A stretch of 10,703 nt of DNA from Candidatus Woesearchaeota archaeon (GCA_016180275.1 JACPBN010000070.1:1-10703); one strand, 5' to 3'; shown: positions 1 to 6,548, numbered from the stretch's first letter. Notes: generated by a model not told the origin, from the letters alone. Numbers and translations: made by a program.

Positions 1-219
1 ATAAAAAATCAAACGCTAAAATCCAAGACAAATATACCATTCCTGCCATTTAAAGCCTATTTTTCTCTTGTTGAATTGATTAAAGCAGAGCCTGAAAAGT
101 ATACAGGCGAAAAAGGCTACATACGCCTTGCTAAAGATGTTCGCGAGCAAACAGGATGCAAAGCTCATTTAGCAACTATCTGGTCAGGAGCCAAAGGATA
201 TAGAGGGCAGCTAAATTGA
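1..219 (+). CDS. C-terminal end of an unrecognised protein (partial)
   Basis: An open frame runs from the first base to a TGA at 217-219, giving 72 codons with no start inside the window, so it is the 3' end of a gene that begins to the left. The visible part is mixed and basic. It has a hydrophobic stretch (IPFLPFKAYFSLVELIKAEP) and ends with TIWSGAKGYRGQLN. Composition looks like normal protein rather than a chance frame, but I recognise no family and there is no visible catalytic motif. It is not a MutS C-terminus, although the next gene is mutL. Function unknown. Confidence 0.55.
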   Translation: MKNQTLKSKTNIPFLPFKAYFSLVELIKAEPEKYTGEKGYIRLAKDVREQTGCKAHLATIWSGAKGYRGQLN

Positions 220-359
220 CCGGGAATAATTAATCTGCCATTAGATGCTTATCTTCAGCCAAAAAACATGGCAATAAATTCATATTAAAACAAAAACATT
301 TTAACTTATACTAACTAATTCTATGTTTTGAGGGGTAATTTTAATTTAGTTACAATAAA
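220..359 (+). promoter_or_regulatory. mutL upstream region with possible TATA box
   Basis: This is 140 bases of non-coding AT-rich DNA. A TATA-like ACTTATACT lies near 304-312, about 50 bases before the mutL ATG, so a transcript would have a short leader. A purine-rich GAGGGG at 330-335 is too far from the ATG at 360 to be an ordinary ribosome binding site, and nothing closer resembles one. I see no RNA gene or repeat here. Confidence 0.3.
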
Positions 360-2204
360 ATGTCAAAAATCCATCTACTAAGCGACGAAATCATAAACAA
401 GATAGCAGCAGGTGAAGTAATCGAAAAGCCTGCAAATGTAGTCAAAGAGCTGGTTGAGAATGCATTAGATGCAAATGCAGATAATATTACAATTGAGCTG
501 AGAGAAGGCGGCAAGAGCTACATAAAAGTTTCAGACAATGGCTCAGGCATGAGCAAGGAAGATGCCATGCTTGCAATTAAAAGACATGCAACAAGCAAAA
601 TTAACGATGCAGAAGATTTGTTTGCAATAAATACATTAGGATTTAGAGGAGAAGCTTTAGCAAGCATTGCTGCAATAAGCAATTTAGTTTTATTAACACG
701 AGAAAATTCCGGAGAACAGTCAAGTTTAGAGGATATCCAAGGGACGAAACTTAAAGCAGAAGCAGGCAAGATAACTGCAGTAAAGGAAGCGGCAGCTAAC
801 CCAGGAACTACTTTAGAAGTTTATGATTTATTTTATAACACCCCTGCAAGAAAGAAGTATCTGAAAAGCATAGAGAATGAACTGGCTGCAATAGTTGATG
901 TTATAATAAGATATGCACTGGCAAACCCTCAAATTAGTTTTAAGCTAATACATAACGGCAGCATTTTGCTTTCTTCGCCAAAAACCAATGATACATTATC
1001 AAATGTTGCGCATATTTATGGAAGAGATGCAGCAAAACAATTATTGCCAATAAATTATGTTAGAAATGAAATAGAGATTCTTGGATTTATTTCCAAGCCT
1101 TCATTCACTAAAGCAGATAAAAGCTATCAATCAATTTTTGTCAACAAAAGATTTGTTAAAAACAAAGTTATCACAGATGCATTATATTCTGGCTATACAA
1201 CAATGTTAATGGAGCATAGGCATCCAGTTGCAATCCTAAATATTAATATTGACCCAAAGAAGATTGATGTCAATGTCCATCCTACAAAATCAGAGATAAG
1301 AGTTAACAAGGAAACTGAGTTATATGAAGCAGTATTTGAAGCTGTTAAAGGCACATTTCTTGCTGCATTAACAACAGAGCTGATTCCTAAAATTTCTGAT
1401 AAAGATGTAAAGAACCCTTATGACATTAAGCTTGGAGATGCAAGAAGAAAATATGCTCTTGAAAGTGATAAGCAGACTCTGTTAGAGGCAAATACAAATC
1501 AAGTAACTGCAGCAGATTTTAATGCAGATGAATTCATTTCAGCAGATAAAATACAAGAAGTTTCACCCCAGACAACAGCAACTCAGGATAATGAACAATC
1601 AATAATTATAGGGCCAATAAAAGTTGACATGAAACTGCCGGCAATGGTTGTTTTAGGGCAGCTGCATAGGACTTACATTTTGGCAGAAAGTGATTCTGGA
1701 TTATTAATCCTAGACCAGCACGCAGTTGAAGAAAGAGTTAATTTTGAAGAGTTTTTGAAAAAATCAAACAAACAAATATCGCAGCCATTATTAAAGCCAG
1801 ATTTGCTTGATTTGACATTAAAAGAATATCTGCTGTTAAAAGAAAATCTCTCATTATTTCTGAAACTTGGGTTTAATCTTGAAGAATTTGGAAATAATAC
1901 ATTTGTTGTTCGCGCAGTGCCAGTTTTATTAGGTAAAATTTACACAAAGGAATTCCTGAAAGACGTTATCAATGAGGCAGCTAATGCAATTAAGCTCACA
2001 GACAAGTTTATCGAGCACAAAATTGCAACCAAGGCATGCAGAGCATCAATAAAAGCAGGCGATAACTTAACTTTGCCACAGATGAACGATTTGCTAAAAA
2101 GATTAGCCAACTGCGAAAACCCATTCAACTGTCCGCATGGCCGTCCGACAATAATCAACATGACTTTGTATGAGTTTGAGAAGAAGTTTAAGAGGGTTGT
2201 ATGA
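360..2204 (+). CDS. mutL: DNA mismatch repair protein MutL, endonuclease type
   Basis: MutL is the matchmaker ATPase of mismatch repair, linking mismatch recognition by MutS to strand incision. The N-terminal GHKL ATPase is complete: NKIAAGEVIEKP and VKELVENALDA (E30 as general base, N34 for Mg2+), DNGSGM at 59-64, and GFRGEAL at 94-100. A transducer domain follows to about residue 340, with FVNKRFVKN and DVNVHPTKSEIR. A poorly conserved linker spans about 345-425. The C-terminal dimerisation domain carries the metal-dependent nicking-endonuclease motifs: DQHAVEERVNFE from 452 (DQHA-x2-E-x4-E), ACRASIKAGD around C560, and CPHGRP at 591-596. E. coli MutL lacks this nuclease, whereas human PMS2 and Bacillus MutL have it. 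The length of 614 aa is normal for the family. No MutS gene is visible here. The ATG at 360 is chosen because the conserved N-terminus starts there; no close Shine-Dalgarno is seen. Confidence 0.97.
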   Translation: MSKIHLLSDEIINKIAAGEVIEKPANVVKELVENALDANADNITIELREGGKSYIKVSDNGSGMSKEDAMLAIKRHATSKINDAEDLFAINTLGFRGEALASIAAISNLVLLTRENSGEQSSLEDIQGTKLKAEAGKITAVKEAAANPGTTLEVYDLFYNTPARKKYLKSIENELAAIVDVIIRYALANPQISFKLIHNGSILLSSPKTNDTLSNVAHIYGRDAAKQLLPINYVRNEIEILGFISKPSFTKADKSYQSIFVNKRFVKNKVITDALYSGYTTMLMEHRHPVAILNINIDPKKIDVNVHPTKSEIRVNKETELYEAVFEAVKGTFLAALTTELIPKISDKDVKNPYDIKLGDARRKYALESDKQTLLEANTNQVTAADFNADEFISADKIQEVSPQTTATQDNEQSIIIGPIKVDMKLPAMVVLGQLHRTYILAESDSGLLILDQHAVEERVNFEEFLKKSNKQISQPLLKPDLLDLTLKEYLLLKENLSLFLKLGFNLEEFGNNTFVVRAVPVLLGKIYTKEFLKDVINEAANAIKLTDKFIEHKIATKACRASIKAGDNLTLPQMNDLLKRLANCENPFNCPHGRPTIINMTLYEFEKKFKRVV

Positions 2205-2230
2205 GTAGATTACCAAAAGAATTCCGAAAT

Positions 2231-2263
2231 CTTTATATACTTCTGTGTATTACATGTATTACA
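2231..2263 (+). promoter_or_regulatory. vapBC promoter with tandem operator-like repeat
   Basis: A TATA box (CTTTATATAC, 2231-2240) is followed directly by two perfect tandem copies of TGTATTACA at 2246-2254 and 2255-2263. Each copy is nearly palindromic, since its reverse complement is TGTAATACA. With archaeal spacing the transcript would start near 2262-2268, so the repeats cover the space from just after the TATA box to the start site. Ribbon-helix-helix antitoxins usually bind such repeated short palindromes and repress their own operon, so this is a likely VapB(C) operator. The sites are seen; their role is inferred. Confidence 0.55.
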
Positions 2264-2297
2264 TTAATGATTATTACTTAACTAAAAGGCGAATACA

Positions 2298-2537
2298 ATG
2301 TTATTGACAGTAAGAAATGTTGACAAGAATATCTGGCACAAATTTAAGAGATTTGCACTAGAATCACAACTGCCTGTAGGCAAGGCCTTGAATATTTCAT
2401 TAAGTAGGATAGTATCTGAACATAATAAGCCTAAAGCAGAAAAGCATTATGGCCTAGACCTTAAGCCTGTTAGGCTCACTGAACCAATTCCGAATGATAT
2501 AAGCAGAAACATTGATAAATATTTGTATGGTGAGTAG
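2298..2537 (+). CDS. VapB-like ribbon-helix-helix antitoxin
   Basis: A 79-residue protein whose N-terminus (LLTVRNVDKNIWHKFKRFA, then QLPVGKALNISLSRIV) has the beta strand plus two helices of a ribbon-helix-helix DNA-binding domain. This is followed by a polar tail (about 45-79) of the sort that wraps and neutralises a PIN toxin. The stop TAG at 2535-2537 is immediately followed by the ATG of the PIN gene, so the two are translationally coupled. It presumably binds the VapC active site and the tandem operator upstream. The family call rests mainly on size, the RHH-like pattern and the PIN neighbour. The exact VapB subfamily is not recognisable. Confidence 0.8.
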   Translation: MLLTVRNVDKNIWHKFKRFALESQLPVGKALNISLSRIVSEHNKPKAEKHYGLDLKPVRLTEPIPNDISRNIDKYLYGE

Positions 2538-2942
2538 ATGGCAGTGATAGTTGATACTTCTTTTCTTTTTGCACTTGTAGTAGAGCAGGAGTTTGATCAC
2601 AAAAGAGCTGAAGAATTGAACAAAGATCTGGACACAGGCAGGCATGGCAGAATATTTTACACAGATTTTATAATTTCAGAGTTTCTAACATTGCTAAGAT
2701 GCAAGAGAATAAATGCGCAGGATATCTTGAGAGAAGGGAAAAAGATAATCGATAAAAAAGATAATATCATCTTCTCAAGCCAGGAGATGGTTAACTCAGC
2801 TTTTGAGATATTCAGTAAATACCAAAGATTGAGTTTAGTTGACGCATTAACAGTGGCTGCAGCACGCTCATATAATATAACAAAAATATATTCTTTTGAC
2901 GCAGGCTTTGATGGAGTTAAAGGTGTTGAAAGGGTATTCTAA
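2538..2942 (+). CDS. VapC-like PIN-domain ribonuclease toxin
   Basis: A 134-residue PIN-domain protein, the usual VapC length. The acidic metal-binding residues are all present: D6 in the opening strand MAVIVDTSFL, E48 in DFIISEFLTLL, D102 in SLVDALTVAAA, and D121 in IYSFDAGFDGV, with D125 as a further acidic residue. This is the Mg2+-dependent RNase site of the family; VapC toxins typically cut tRNA or rRNA and stop translation. The gene starts at the base after the antitoxin stop. It could also be a general PIN nuclease, but the coupled small RHH gene makes a type II toxin-antitoxin pair much the likelier reading. The RNA target cannot be read from the sequence. Confidence 0.9.
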   Translation: MAVIVDTSFLFALVVEQEFDHKRAEELNKDLDTGRHGRIFYTDFIISEFLTLLRCKRINAQDILREGKKIIDKKDNIIFSSQEMVNSAFEIFSKYQRLSLVDALTVAAARSYNITKIYSFDAGFDGVKGVERVF

Positions 2943-2964
2943 TAACATCGGCCTGTTAAAATCG

Positions 2965-3001
2965 TGCACTATACGAAGTATCGGTGCATCGACGAAGTCG
3001 A
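2965..3001 (+). repeat. Two adjacent GAA-triloop hairpins before the 73-codon ORF
   Basis: The first hairpin pairs TGCAC (2965-2969) with GTGCA (2984-2988), then ATAC (2971-2974) with GTAT (2978-2981) around a GAA triloop, with a U.G pair and one bulged C between. The second pairs TCGAC (2989-2993) with GTCGA (2997-3001) around another GAA. They abut each other and end six bases before a GAGGAG ribosome binding site. The shared ACGAAGT caps resemble the GCGAAGC caps in the L7Ae leader. Confidence 0.5.
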
Positions 3002-3016
3002 AAGCTGAGGAGAGTT

Positions 3017-3238
3017 ATGACACAGGAACACATAGTCAAATCAAGCTCGAAGAGCATTCAAGGACAATTGTCAATGGGCACACTCACAAGCGTCTTGGAT
3101 CATGGTACAGCAATAGGACCCTCATTTATACTGTGTTATTGTATTGGCTATGATAAGAAGACACATAAGCTAGAGGTAGACGCAGCAAGTATTTATAGAG
3201 TATTCTCAAAAGCTGCATCAGTCAACCCCGCAGCATAG
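3017..3238 (+). CDS. Small 73-residue protein of unknown function
   Basis: An ORF starting at ATG 3017, with a good ribosome binding site (GAGGAGAG, 3007-3014) at short spacing, and ending at TAG 3236-3238. The product begins MTQEHIVKSSSKS, has a central stretch with two cysteines (SFILCYCIGYD), and ends VFSKAASVNPAA. I recognise no family. It lies 74 bases after vapC on the same strand and could be a third gene of that operon or independent. The competing frame at 2896-3153 lacks a comparable start signal. A T-rich stretch follows at 3239-3250. The case for a real gene is the start signal and the fit between neighbours; it could still be chance. Confidence 0.45.
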   Translation: MTQEHIVKSSSKSIQGQLSMGTLTSVLDHGTAIGPSFILCYCIGYDKKTHKLEVDAASIYRVFSKAASVNPAA

Positions 3239-3250
3239 TTATTTTTTATT
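3239..3250 (+). terminator. T-rich probable terminator
   Basis: TTATTTTTTATT directly follows the stop of the 73-codon ORF. Archaeal transcription often ends in runs of T on the coding strand without a required hairpin. It would end the vapBC/small-ORF transcript where it meets the convergent adenylate kinase gene. Confidence 0.45.
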
Positions 3251-3875
3251 AAGATAACTTCTCCACGCACTCTTCAAATACTTTATCAGGCTCCTGCTCT
3301 GCATCTAAATTAACAAGCAGATTTTTCTTAGAATAATAATAAATCAATGGCTTTGTTTGCGCATTAAAAATGTTTAATCTATTCCTTATTGTCTCTTCTT
3401 TGTCATCGTCTCTCTGGAATAGTTCTCCTCCGCATGAATCACATTTGCCGGATTTTTTCGGCTTCAGATTCTCAATATGAAATATTGCTCCGCATGCTTT
3501 GCATGTTCTTCTGCCAGATAATCTGTGGACAACAACTTCATCTTTTACATTTAGGCTGATAACATGATTAACTTTTGCAATCCTGCCAAGTGCATCTGCC
3601 TGTGCAATTGTTCTTGGAAAACCATCGAGAATAAATCCGTTTTTGCAGTCTTTTTGCTTCAGGCGTTCAGCAATTATATCAATAACAAGTTGATCAGGAA
3701 CAAGAGCGCCAGAGTCCATAAAAGATTTTGCTTTTTTGCCGAACTCTGTGCCCTCTTTTACCGCTGTTCTTAGCATATCTCCGGTAGAAAGCTGCGGAAT
3801 GTTATATTTGTCAATCAGTTTTTTTGCCAATGTACCTTTGCCTGCGCCAGGCGCTCCGAGCAATATTAGTTTCAT
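3249..3875 (-). CDS. adk: Adenylate kinase, zinc-LID bacterial type
   Basis: Catalyses ATP + AMP = 2 ADP in the cytosol. Residue numbers are from the ATG at 3875. The P-loop is GAPGAGKGT (7-15), followed by the AMP-binding LSTGDMLR, the GFILDGFPRT signature (80-89) and the LID arginines (GRR). The LID has a four-cysteine zinc site, C125-x2-C128 and C145-x2-C148, as in Gram-positive long-form adenylate kinases. This differs from the short trimeric AdkA of many Euryarchaeota and Crenarchaeota, so the gene belongs to the bacterial-like type seen in several archaeal groups. The frame also allows a GTG start at 3884, but AAGGTGG (plus positions 3881-3887) overlaps it and sits about 5 bases before the ATG, so the ATG is preferred. 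It is probably co-transcribed with the two minus-strand genes upstream. Confidence 0.96.
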   Translation of the reverse strand: MKLILLGAPGAGKGTLAKKLIDKYNIPQLSTGDMLRTAVKEGTEFGKKAKSFMDSGALVPDQLVIDIIAERLKQKDCKNGFILDGFPRTIAQADALGRIAKVNHVISLNVKDEVVVHRLSGRRTCKACGAIFHIENLKPKKSGKCDSCGGELFQRDDDKEETIRNRLNIFNAQTKPLIYYYSKKNLLVNLDAEQEPDKVFEECVEKLS

Positions 3876-3928
3876 TAGGCCCACCTTATGACTAATCTGT
3901 ATTCTATCACTAGTATTTTTTTTATTAT

Positions 3929-4393
3929 TTATCCAAAGTATGTCAGTTTCTGCGTTATATCAATATCATTGTCCCAGGCAGATTCTAGTCTCTGCAATAC
4001 AGGTAATATCTCTTTTTTAAGCTGCAGCCATCTTTGCAATGCATCTTCTATAAACTTAGCATTTGTCCTGTCATCTTCAGTCAAACGCAAAAGAAGAGAC
4101 TCTCTGTTTATCTTCATCAGCTCTCTAAACAAATCAAATATCTTTTTCTTGTCATCAGAAAAAAATGCCTTCAGTTCGTGCATATTCACAAAAGATTCTG
4201 CGGTTATCAACTCTTCAAAGATTTTCGCAAAATCAACTATTTTATCGCAGATTTTGTGCCTAATCTCGCGAAGAAGAAAATTTGGATAATCAATATTAGA
4301 AATCTCAAATTCATTATTTAGCTTCTGATAGTCTGGCAAAACAGTATGCTTTTTCCTAAGCTTTTCATATATTGGCTTAATTTCATCTGTCAT
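3929..4393 (-). CDS. Helical protein of unknown function, about 154 aa
   Basis: The product is rich in charged and leucine residues and is predicted by eye to be almost all alpha-helix. The parts are a short N-terminal segment (YEKLRKKHTVLPDYQKLNNEFEI), a basic-acidic helix (NFLLREIRHKICDKIVDFAKIFEELI), then FFSDDKKKIFDLFRELMKINRESLLLRL, and a last helix with WLQLKKEILPVLQRLE. There is no signal peptide, membrane segment, metal cluster or nucleotide motif. The overall pattern resembles a conserved archaeal, mainly DPANN, hypothetical family I have a loose memory of, but I cannot name a function. Helix-rich adaptor proteins such as GINS subunits come to mind but no diagnostic motif supports that. 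It sits between prepilin peptidase and adk on the same strand, 45 bases from adk. Confidence 0.85.
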   Translation of the reverse strand: MTDEIKPIYEKLRKKHTVLPDYQKLNNEFEISNIDYPNFLLREIRHKICDKIVDFAKIFEELITAESFVNMHELKAFFSDDKKKIFDLFRELMKINRESLLLRLTEDDRTNAKFIEDALQRWLQLKKEILPVLQRLESAWDNDIDITQKLTYFG

Positions 4394-4441
4394 CTGAACA
4401 CATCTTTTCCAATTAATACATATAATAACTAGGGTATAATC

Positions 4442-4455
4442 GTATATTTATATTT
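4442..4455 (-). promoter_or_regulatory. Possible TATA box for the helical protein/adk transcript
   Basis: Read on the minus strand this is an AT-only AAATATAAATATA-type element, about 50 bases upstream of the ATG at 4393. It is the best promoter candidate in the 95-base gap (4394-4488) between the prepilin peptidase stop and the next start. The local AT-richness makes chance matches easy. Confidence 0.35.
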
Positions 4456-4488
4456 GTTTCGCATTTAGGGTTATAAATTATTTAATTA

Positions 4489-5415
4489 TTACCCCATCCA
4501 CCAGCCACCAAACATCAGTGTTAACAAAAACCCAAACAAGAAGCTAGGTATGAATGGAATTCCTTCTTTAACTAAGACAAATCTTACTCGCATTTTTTTC
4601 AGCAGCGTAATTTGCTCTTTCTCAATGCCTAAATCTTTCGGGCCGCAAATGTATTTTCCTTTGATGCAAACATCTTCTGCAATCCAGTCGCCTTCAGTCA
4701 ACTTGTTTGGCGAAAGTTTTTTTATCATGCAAACTTTCTCGATTGCCTTAGTGAATATCCAGAGATAAACAGTCAAATAAATTATTATTGCTCCAGTAAG
4801 CATAATAAAACTGTAAGCAAAGTCTCTCACTAAAATTGCAAGAATCAGCAATGCAAACATTGCAACAAACATGATAATCCTTATTATCTTAATATTCCTC
4901 TGTTTTGCCATCTTAAAAAATACAGCTATCAGCTTTTTTCTATTCTTGATGGCTAATACAATGCTCCAGATCAATCCATAAATAGCGCCTACTGCCAGGA
5001 TATTCACAAAAAAAGTGATTATGAAACTATTTGCAACAGTATTTAGAGCATTAAAACTATTGCTGAACACATTGAGTTTTATGTCAATCCCAAACATTGC
5101 ACCCATGCCCATCAAAAGCTTTGAATCTCCGCCGCCCCACTGGCCGGCGTAAAACAAAATCAATGCAAACGCAAAGAAAACTCCTAAGCCAGTTAATCCT
5201 GCAAGCAAGAAACTCCAGTCATTGATTGCAGCTGAATATACTGCCCTTAATCCAATGCCGACAAATATCAGGCTGTAATTCAGCAAATCAGGAACTTCCC
5301 TTGTCTTGATATCAAAAACACTGGCAATAATCAATGCAATTGATGTAAGAATTAAAATAGGAATGTAAATCGGAAAATTTGCAGATAATAAACTTAATAG
5401 TGTTTCAAACATCAT
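4489..5415 (-). CDS. Archaeal A24-family prepilin peptidase (FlaK/PibD/EppA-like)
   Basis: An integral membrane aspartic protease that removes the class III signal peptide of type IV pilins and archaellins. Both catalytic aspartates are visible: D35 in VFDIKTREVPD and D97 in the GxGD motif WGGGDSKLLMGMG (GGGD, 94-97). Hydrophobic segments lie near residues 15-33, 47-61, 68-90, 120-155, 178-196, 200-222 and 287-305. At 308 aa it is longer than the PibD/FlaK core. After the membrane core it has a soluble C-terminal part (about 228-285, with LTEGDWIAEDV and GPKDLGI) and a last membrane helix. This matches the extra C-terminal region known from some archaeal A24 enzymes (Arc_PepC-type). A GAGG lies just before tandem ATGs at 5415 and 5412; the second has the more usual spacing. 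No pilin gene is in the window. Confidence 0.93.
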   Translation of the reverse strand: MMFETLLSLLSANFPIYIPILILTSIALIIASVFDIKTREVPDLLNYSLIFVGIGLRAVYSAAINDWSFLLAGLTGLGVFFAFALILFYAGQWGGGDSKLLMGMGAMFGIDIKLNVFSNSFNALNTVANSFIITFFVNILAVGAIYGLIWSIVLAIKNRKKLIAVFFKMAKQRNIKIIRIIMFVAMFALLILAILVRDFAYSFIMLTGAIIIYLTVYLWIFTKAIEKVCMIKKLSPNKLTEGDWIAEDVCIKGKYICGPKDLGIEKEQITLLKKMRVRFVLVKEGIPFIPSFLFGFLLTLMFGGWWMG

Positions 5416-5550
5416 TTGCCTCTTTTGATATTGGGTATTATATTTAGATTTACAACAAACTTTATAAATTTTAGTGATTATTAGCTGATATAAATTTACT
5501 ATTGGATAGAAGTATCCTAAAAATATTTTGAGGTTTGTTGCGGTGTTACA
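5416..5550. promoter_or_regulatory. Divergent promoter region
   Basis: This gap separates the minus-strand prepilin peptidase from the plus-strand cis-prenyltransferase homologue. A plus-strand TATA box is likely at 5460-5468 (TTTATAAAT), with a second candidate at 5487-5494 (GATATAAA). A minus-strand AAATATAATA lies around 5428-5437. The plus gene has a GCGGTGTT ribosome binding site (5539-5546) about 5 bases before its ATG. Confidence 0.4.
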
Positions 5551-6315
5551 ATGTTCGAAAAAACAATTGGCTTAAGAAAAAAGGAATTATTGAAAAAGAA
5601 AGAGCAGGAAAAAAAGCCTCTCTCAAAGATTTTATTGTTTCATGTAGGCATAACAACACATGGCTTAGAAACCTGGAAACTGCAAAATAAGATAACTGCA
5701 GAGCAAAGCTTTAGAAAAGCATTTGACTTAATCGAGCAGATAATTGAGATGCAGCTTCAGCACAAAATAAGGATTATTACAATATATGTTCTTGCAGAGA
5801 AAAAACAAAGCTTAAAGCAAAACCCAGAGGAATTTGATGTTCTGATGAAAGTTATCCAGCAATTACTTGATAAGTTAGCAAGATCAGAAAAAATTCAGAC
5901 AAATCAAATAAAAATATCTATCCTGGGCAAATGGTTTGATCTGCCGGCAGAAGTTACTGAAACAATTAGAAATGTAATTGAGGAGACAAAGGATTATGAC
6001 AATTTCTTTCTGAATTTCTGCATCAATTATAATGGCCAGGAAGAGCTTGTTGAAGCTTGCAGATTAATCTCCAGAAAAGTAAAAGCAGACAAGCTGGATC
6101 CTGAATTAATAACCAAATCAACAATTAAAGAAAGCTTATATTCATCAAACTTTTTGCCGCCTGACATTATAATAAAAAACGGCCGGGGCAGAAGCTTAAA
6201 CGCATTCATGCTCTGGGACAGCAGCTTTTCTCATATCTATTTTACAGGCAAGAATTTTCCTGAATTCAGTGAGCAGGATTTACTGGATGCGATTGAGAAT
6301 TGGAAAAAAAGTTAA
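5551..6315 (+). CDS. Cis-prenyltransferase (UppS-like) homologue with degenerate active site
   Basis: The fold family is undecaprenyl/dehydrodolichyl diphosphate synthase, which extends allylic diphosphates with IPP to make lipid carriers for glycans. The family pattern can be followed end to end: HVGITTHGLETWK (31-43) for HxxxxMDGNGRWA, IITIYVLAE (75-83) for LTLYAFS, ILGKWFDLP for the IGD..LP strand, LNFCINYNGQEELVEA for LNIAxNYGGRxEI, and DIIIKNGRGRSLNAFMLW (205-222) for DLLIRTGGExRLSNFLLW. Key residues are changed (E. coli numbering): D26 is H37, N28 is L39, R30 is T41, R194 is K209, R200 is S215, S202 is N217 and E213 is H228. It ends at AIENWKKS with no C-terminal RxG. The N-terminus is lysine-rich with no membrane segment. 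At 254 aa the length is normal. It is probably a non-catalytic partner subunit (like NgBR/Nus1) or a homologue with a new function; activity alone is unlikely. Confidence 0.85.
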   Translation: MFEKTIGLRKKELLKKKEQEKKPLSKILLFHVGITTHGLETWKLQNKITAEQSFRKAFDLIEQIIEMQLQHKIRIITIYVLAEKKQSLKQNPEEFDVLMKVIQQLLDKLARSEKIQTNQIKISILGKWFDLPAEVTETIRNVIEETKDYDNFFLNFCINYNGQEELVEACRLISRKVKADKLDPELITKSTIKESLYSSNFLPPDIIIKNGRGRSLNAFMLWDSSFSHIYFTGKNFPEFSEQDLLDAIENWKKS

Positions 6316-6326
6316 AAAACAAAAAC

Positions 6327-6336
6327 CTTTATATAT
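6327..6336 (+). promoter_or_regulatory. TATA box of the L7Ae leader
   Basis: CTTTATATAT preceded by an A-rich BRE-like AAAAAC, 12 bases after the stop of the previous gene. Transcription would begin near 6357-6363, giving an untranslated leader of roughly 345 bases before the L7Ae ATG. That is very long for an archaeal r-protein mRNA. Confidence 0.55.
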
Positions 6337-6420
6337 CACCGTTCTATTTTTAAAATTATAAACAAATACCTATGAGTGATGAGAATTGTTGCTGTTGAGG
6401 GCTATCGACGGCTGCGGTTT

Positions 6421-6453
6421 GAATGAGGTAGATATTCTGCATTCTACCTTATT
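6421..6453 (+). repeat. 33-bp direct repeat, copy 1
   Basis: Begins GAATGAGGTAGATATTCTGC. It matches 6549-6581 at 31 of 33 positions, with a 128-base period. It contains a 6-bp inverted repeat, AGGTAG (6426-6431) with CTACCT (6444-6449), so each copy could also fold as a hairpin with a 12-base loop. Confidence 0.85.
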
Positions 6454-6482
6454 TGCAAGAACATAATGGAGATTTAGTGATA

Positions 6483-6528
6483 TATCAATCTAGGGCAGTG
6501 AGCGAAGCGAACTGACCGTAGGTTGATA
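6483..6528 (+). ncRNA. Compound hairpin element A (L7Ae leader)
   Basis: TATCAATCTA (6483-6492) pairs with TAGGTTGATA (6519-6528), ten pairs including a U.G. A bulged G6518 follows, then GG (6493-6494) pairs with CC (6516-6517). G6495 faces A6515. CAGT (6496-6499) pairs with ACTG (6511-6514), then comes a tandem G.A/A.G step (6500-6501 with 6509-6510) and GC-GAA-GC (6502-6508). The wobble pair and the layered matching make chance unlikely. It shares its CTAGGGC ... GACC box and cap with the element in the L24e leader. Whether it acts as RNA or DNA is not shown by the sequence. Confidence 0.6.
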
Positions 6529-6544
6529 AGGGCGTAGCCCTTAT
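6526..6544 (+). repeat. Perfect 8-bp hairpin with GTA loop
   Basis: ATAAGGGC (6526-6533) pairs with GCCCTTAT (6537-6544) around GTA. It shares 6526-6528 with the outer stem of the compound hairpin just upstream, so the two cannot both be complete. No T-run follows, so an intrinsic-type terminator is not indicated. Confidence 0.6.
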
Positions 6545-6548
6545 GTGG

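Noticed and set aside
1..219. MutS C-terminus upstream of mutL
   Set aside because: No MutS dimerisation or helix-turn-helix features are seen in the last 72 residues, so the partial gene is left unassigned.
2896..3153. 85-codon ORF overlapping the vapC end
   Set aside because: It starts inside vapC without a ribosome binding site, and its frame is less protein-like than the overlapping ORF at 3017-3238, which has a clear GAGGAG.
3888..4321. Plus-strand ORFs opposite the helical protein and adk
   Set aside because: They mirror the minus-strand coding sequence, have serine- and isoleucine-rich low-quality composition, and no start signals.
6376..6426. Box C/D guide RNA
   Set aside because: GTGATGA (6376-6382) resembles box C and TGAATGA (6420-6426) a C' box, but no CTGA lies at the needed spacing for D' or D, and the space between is taken up by an 8-bp hairpin.
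6526..6544. Intrinsic terminator in the L7Ae leader
   Set aside because: The hairpin is strong but is followed by TGTGGGAATG, not a T-run, and archaeal termination does not rely on hairpins.
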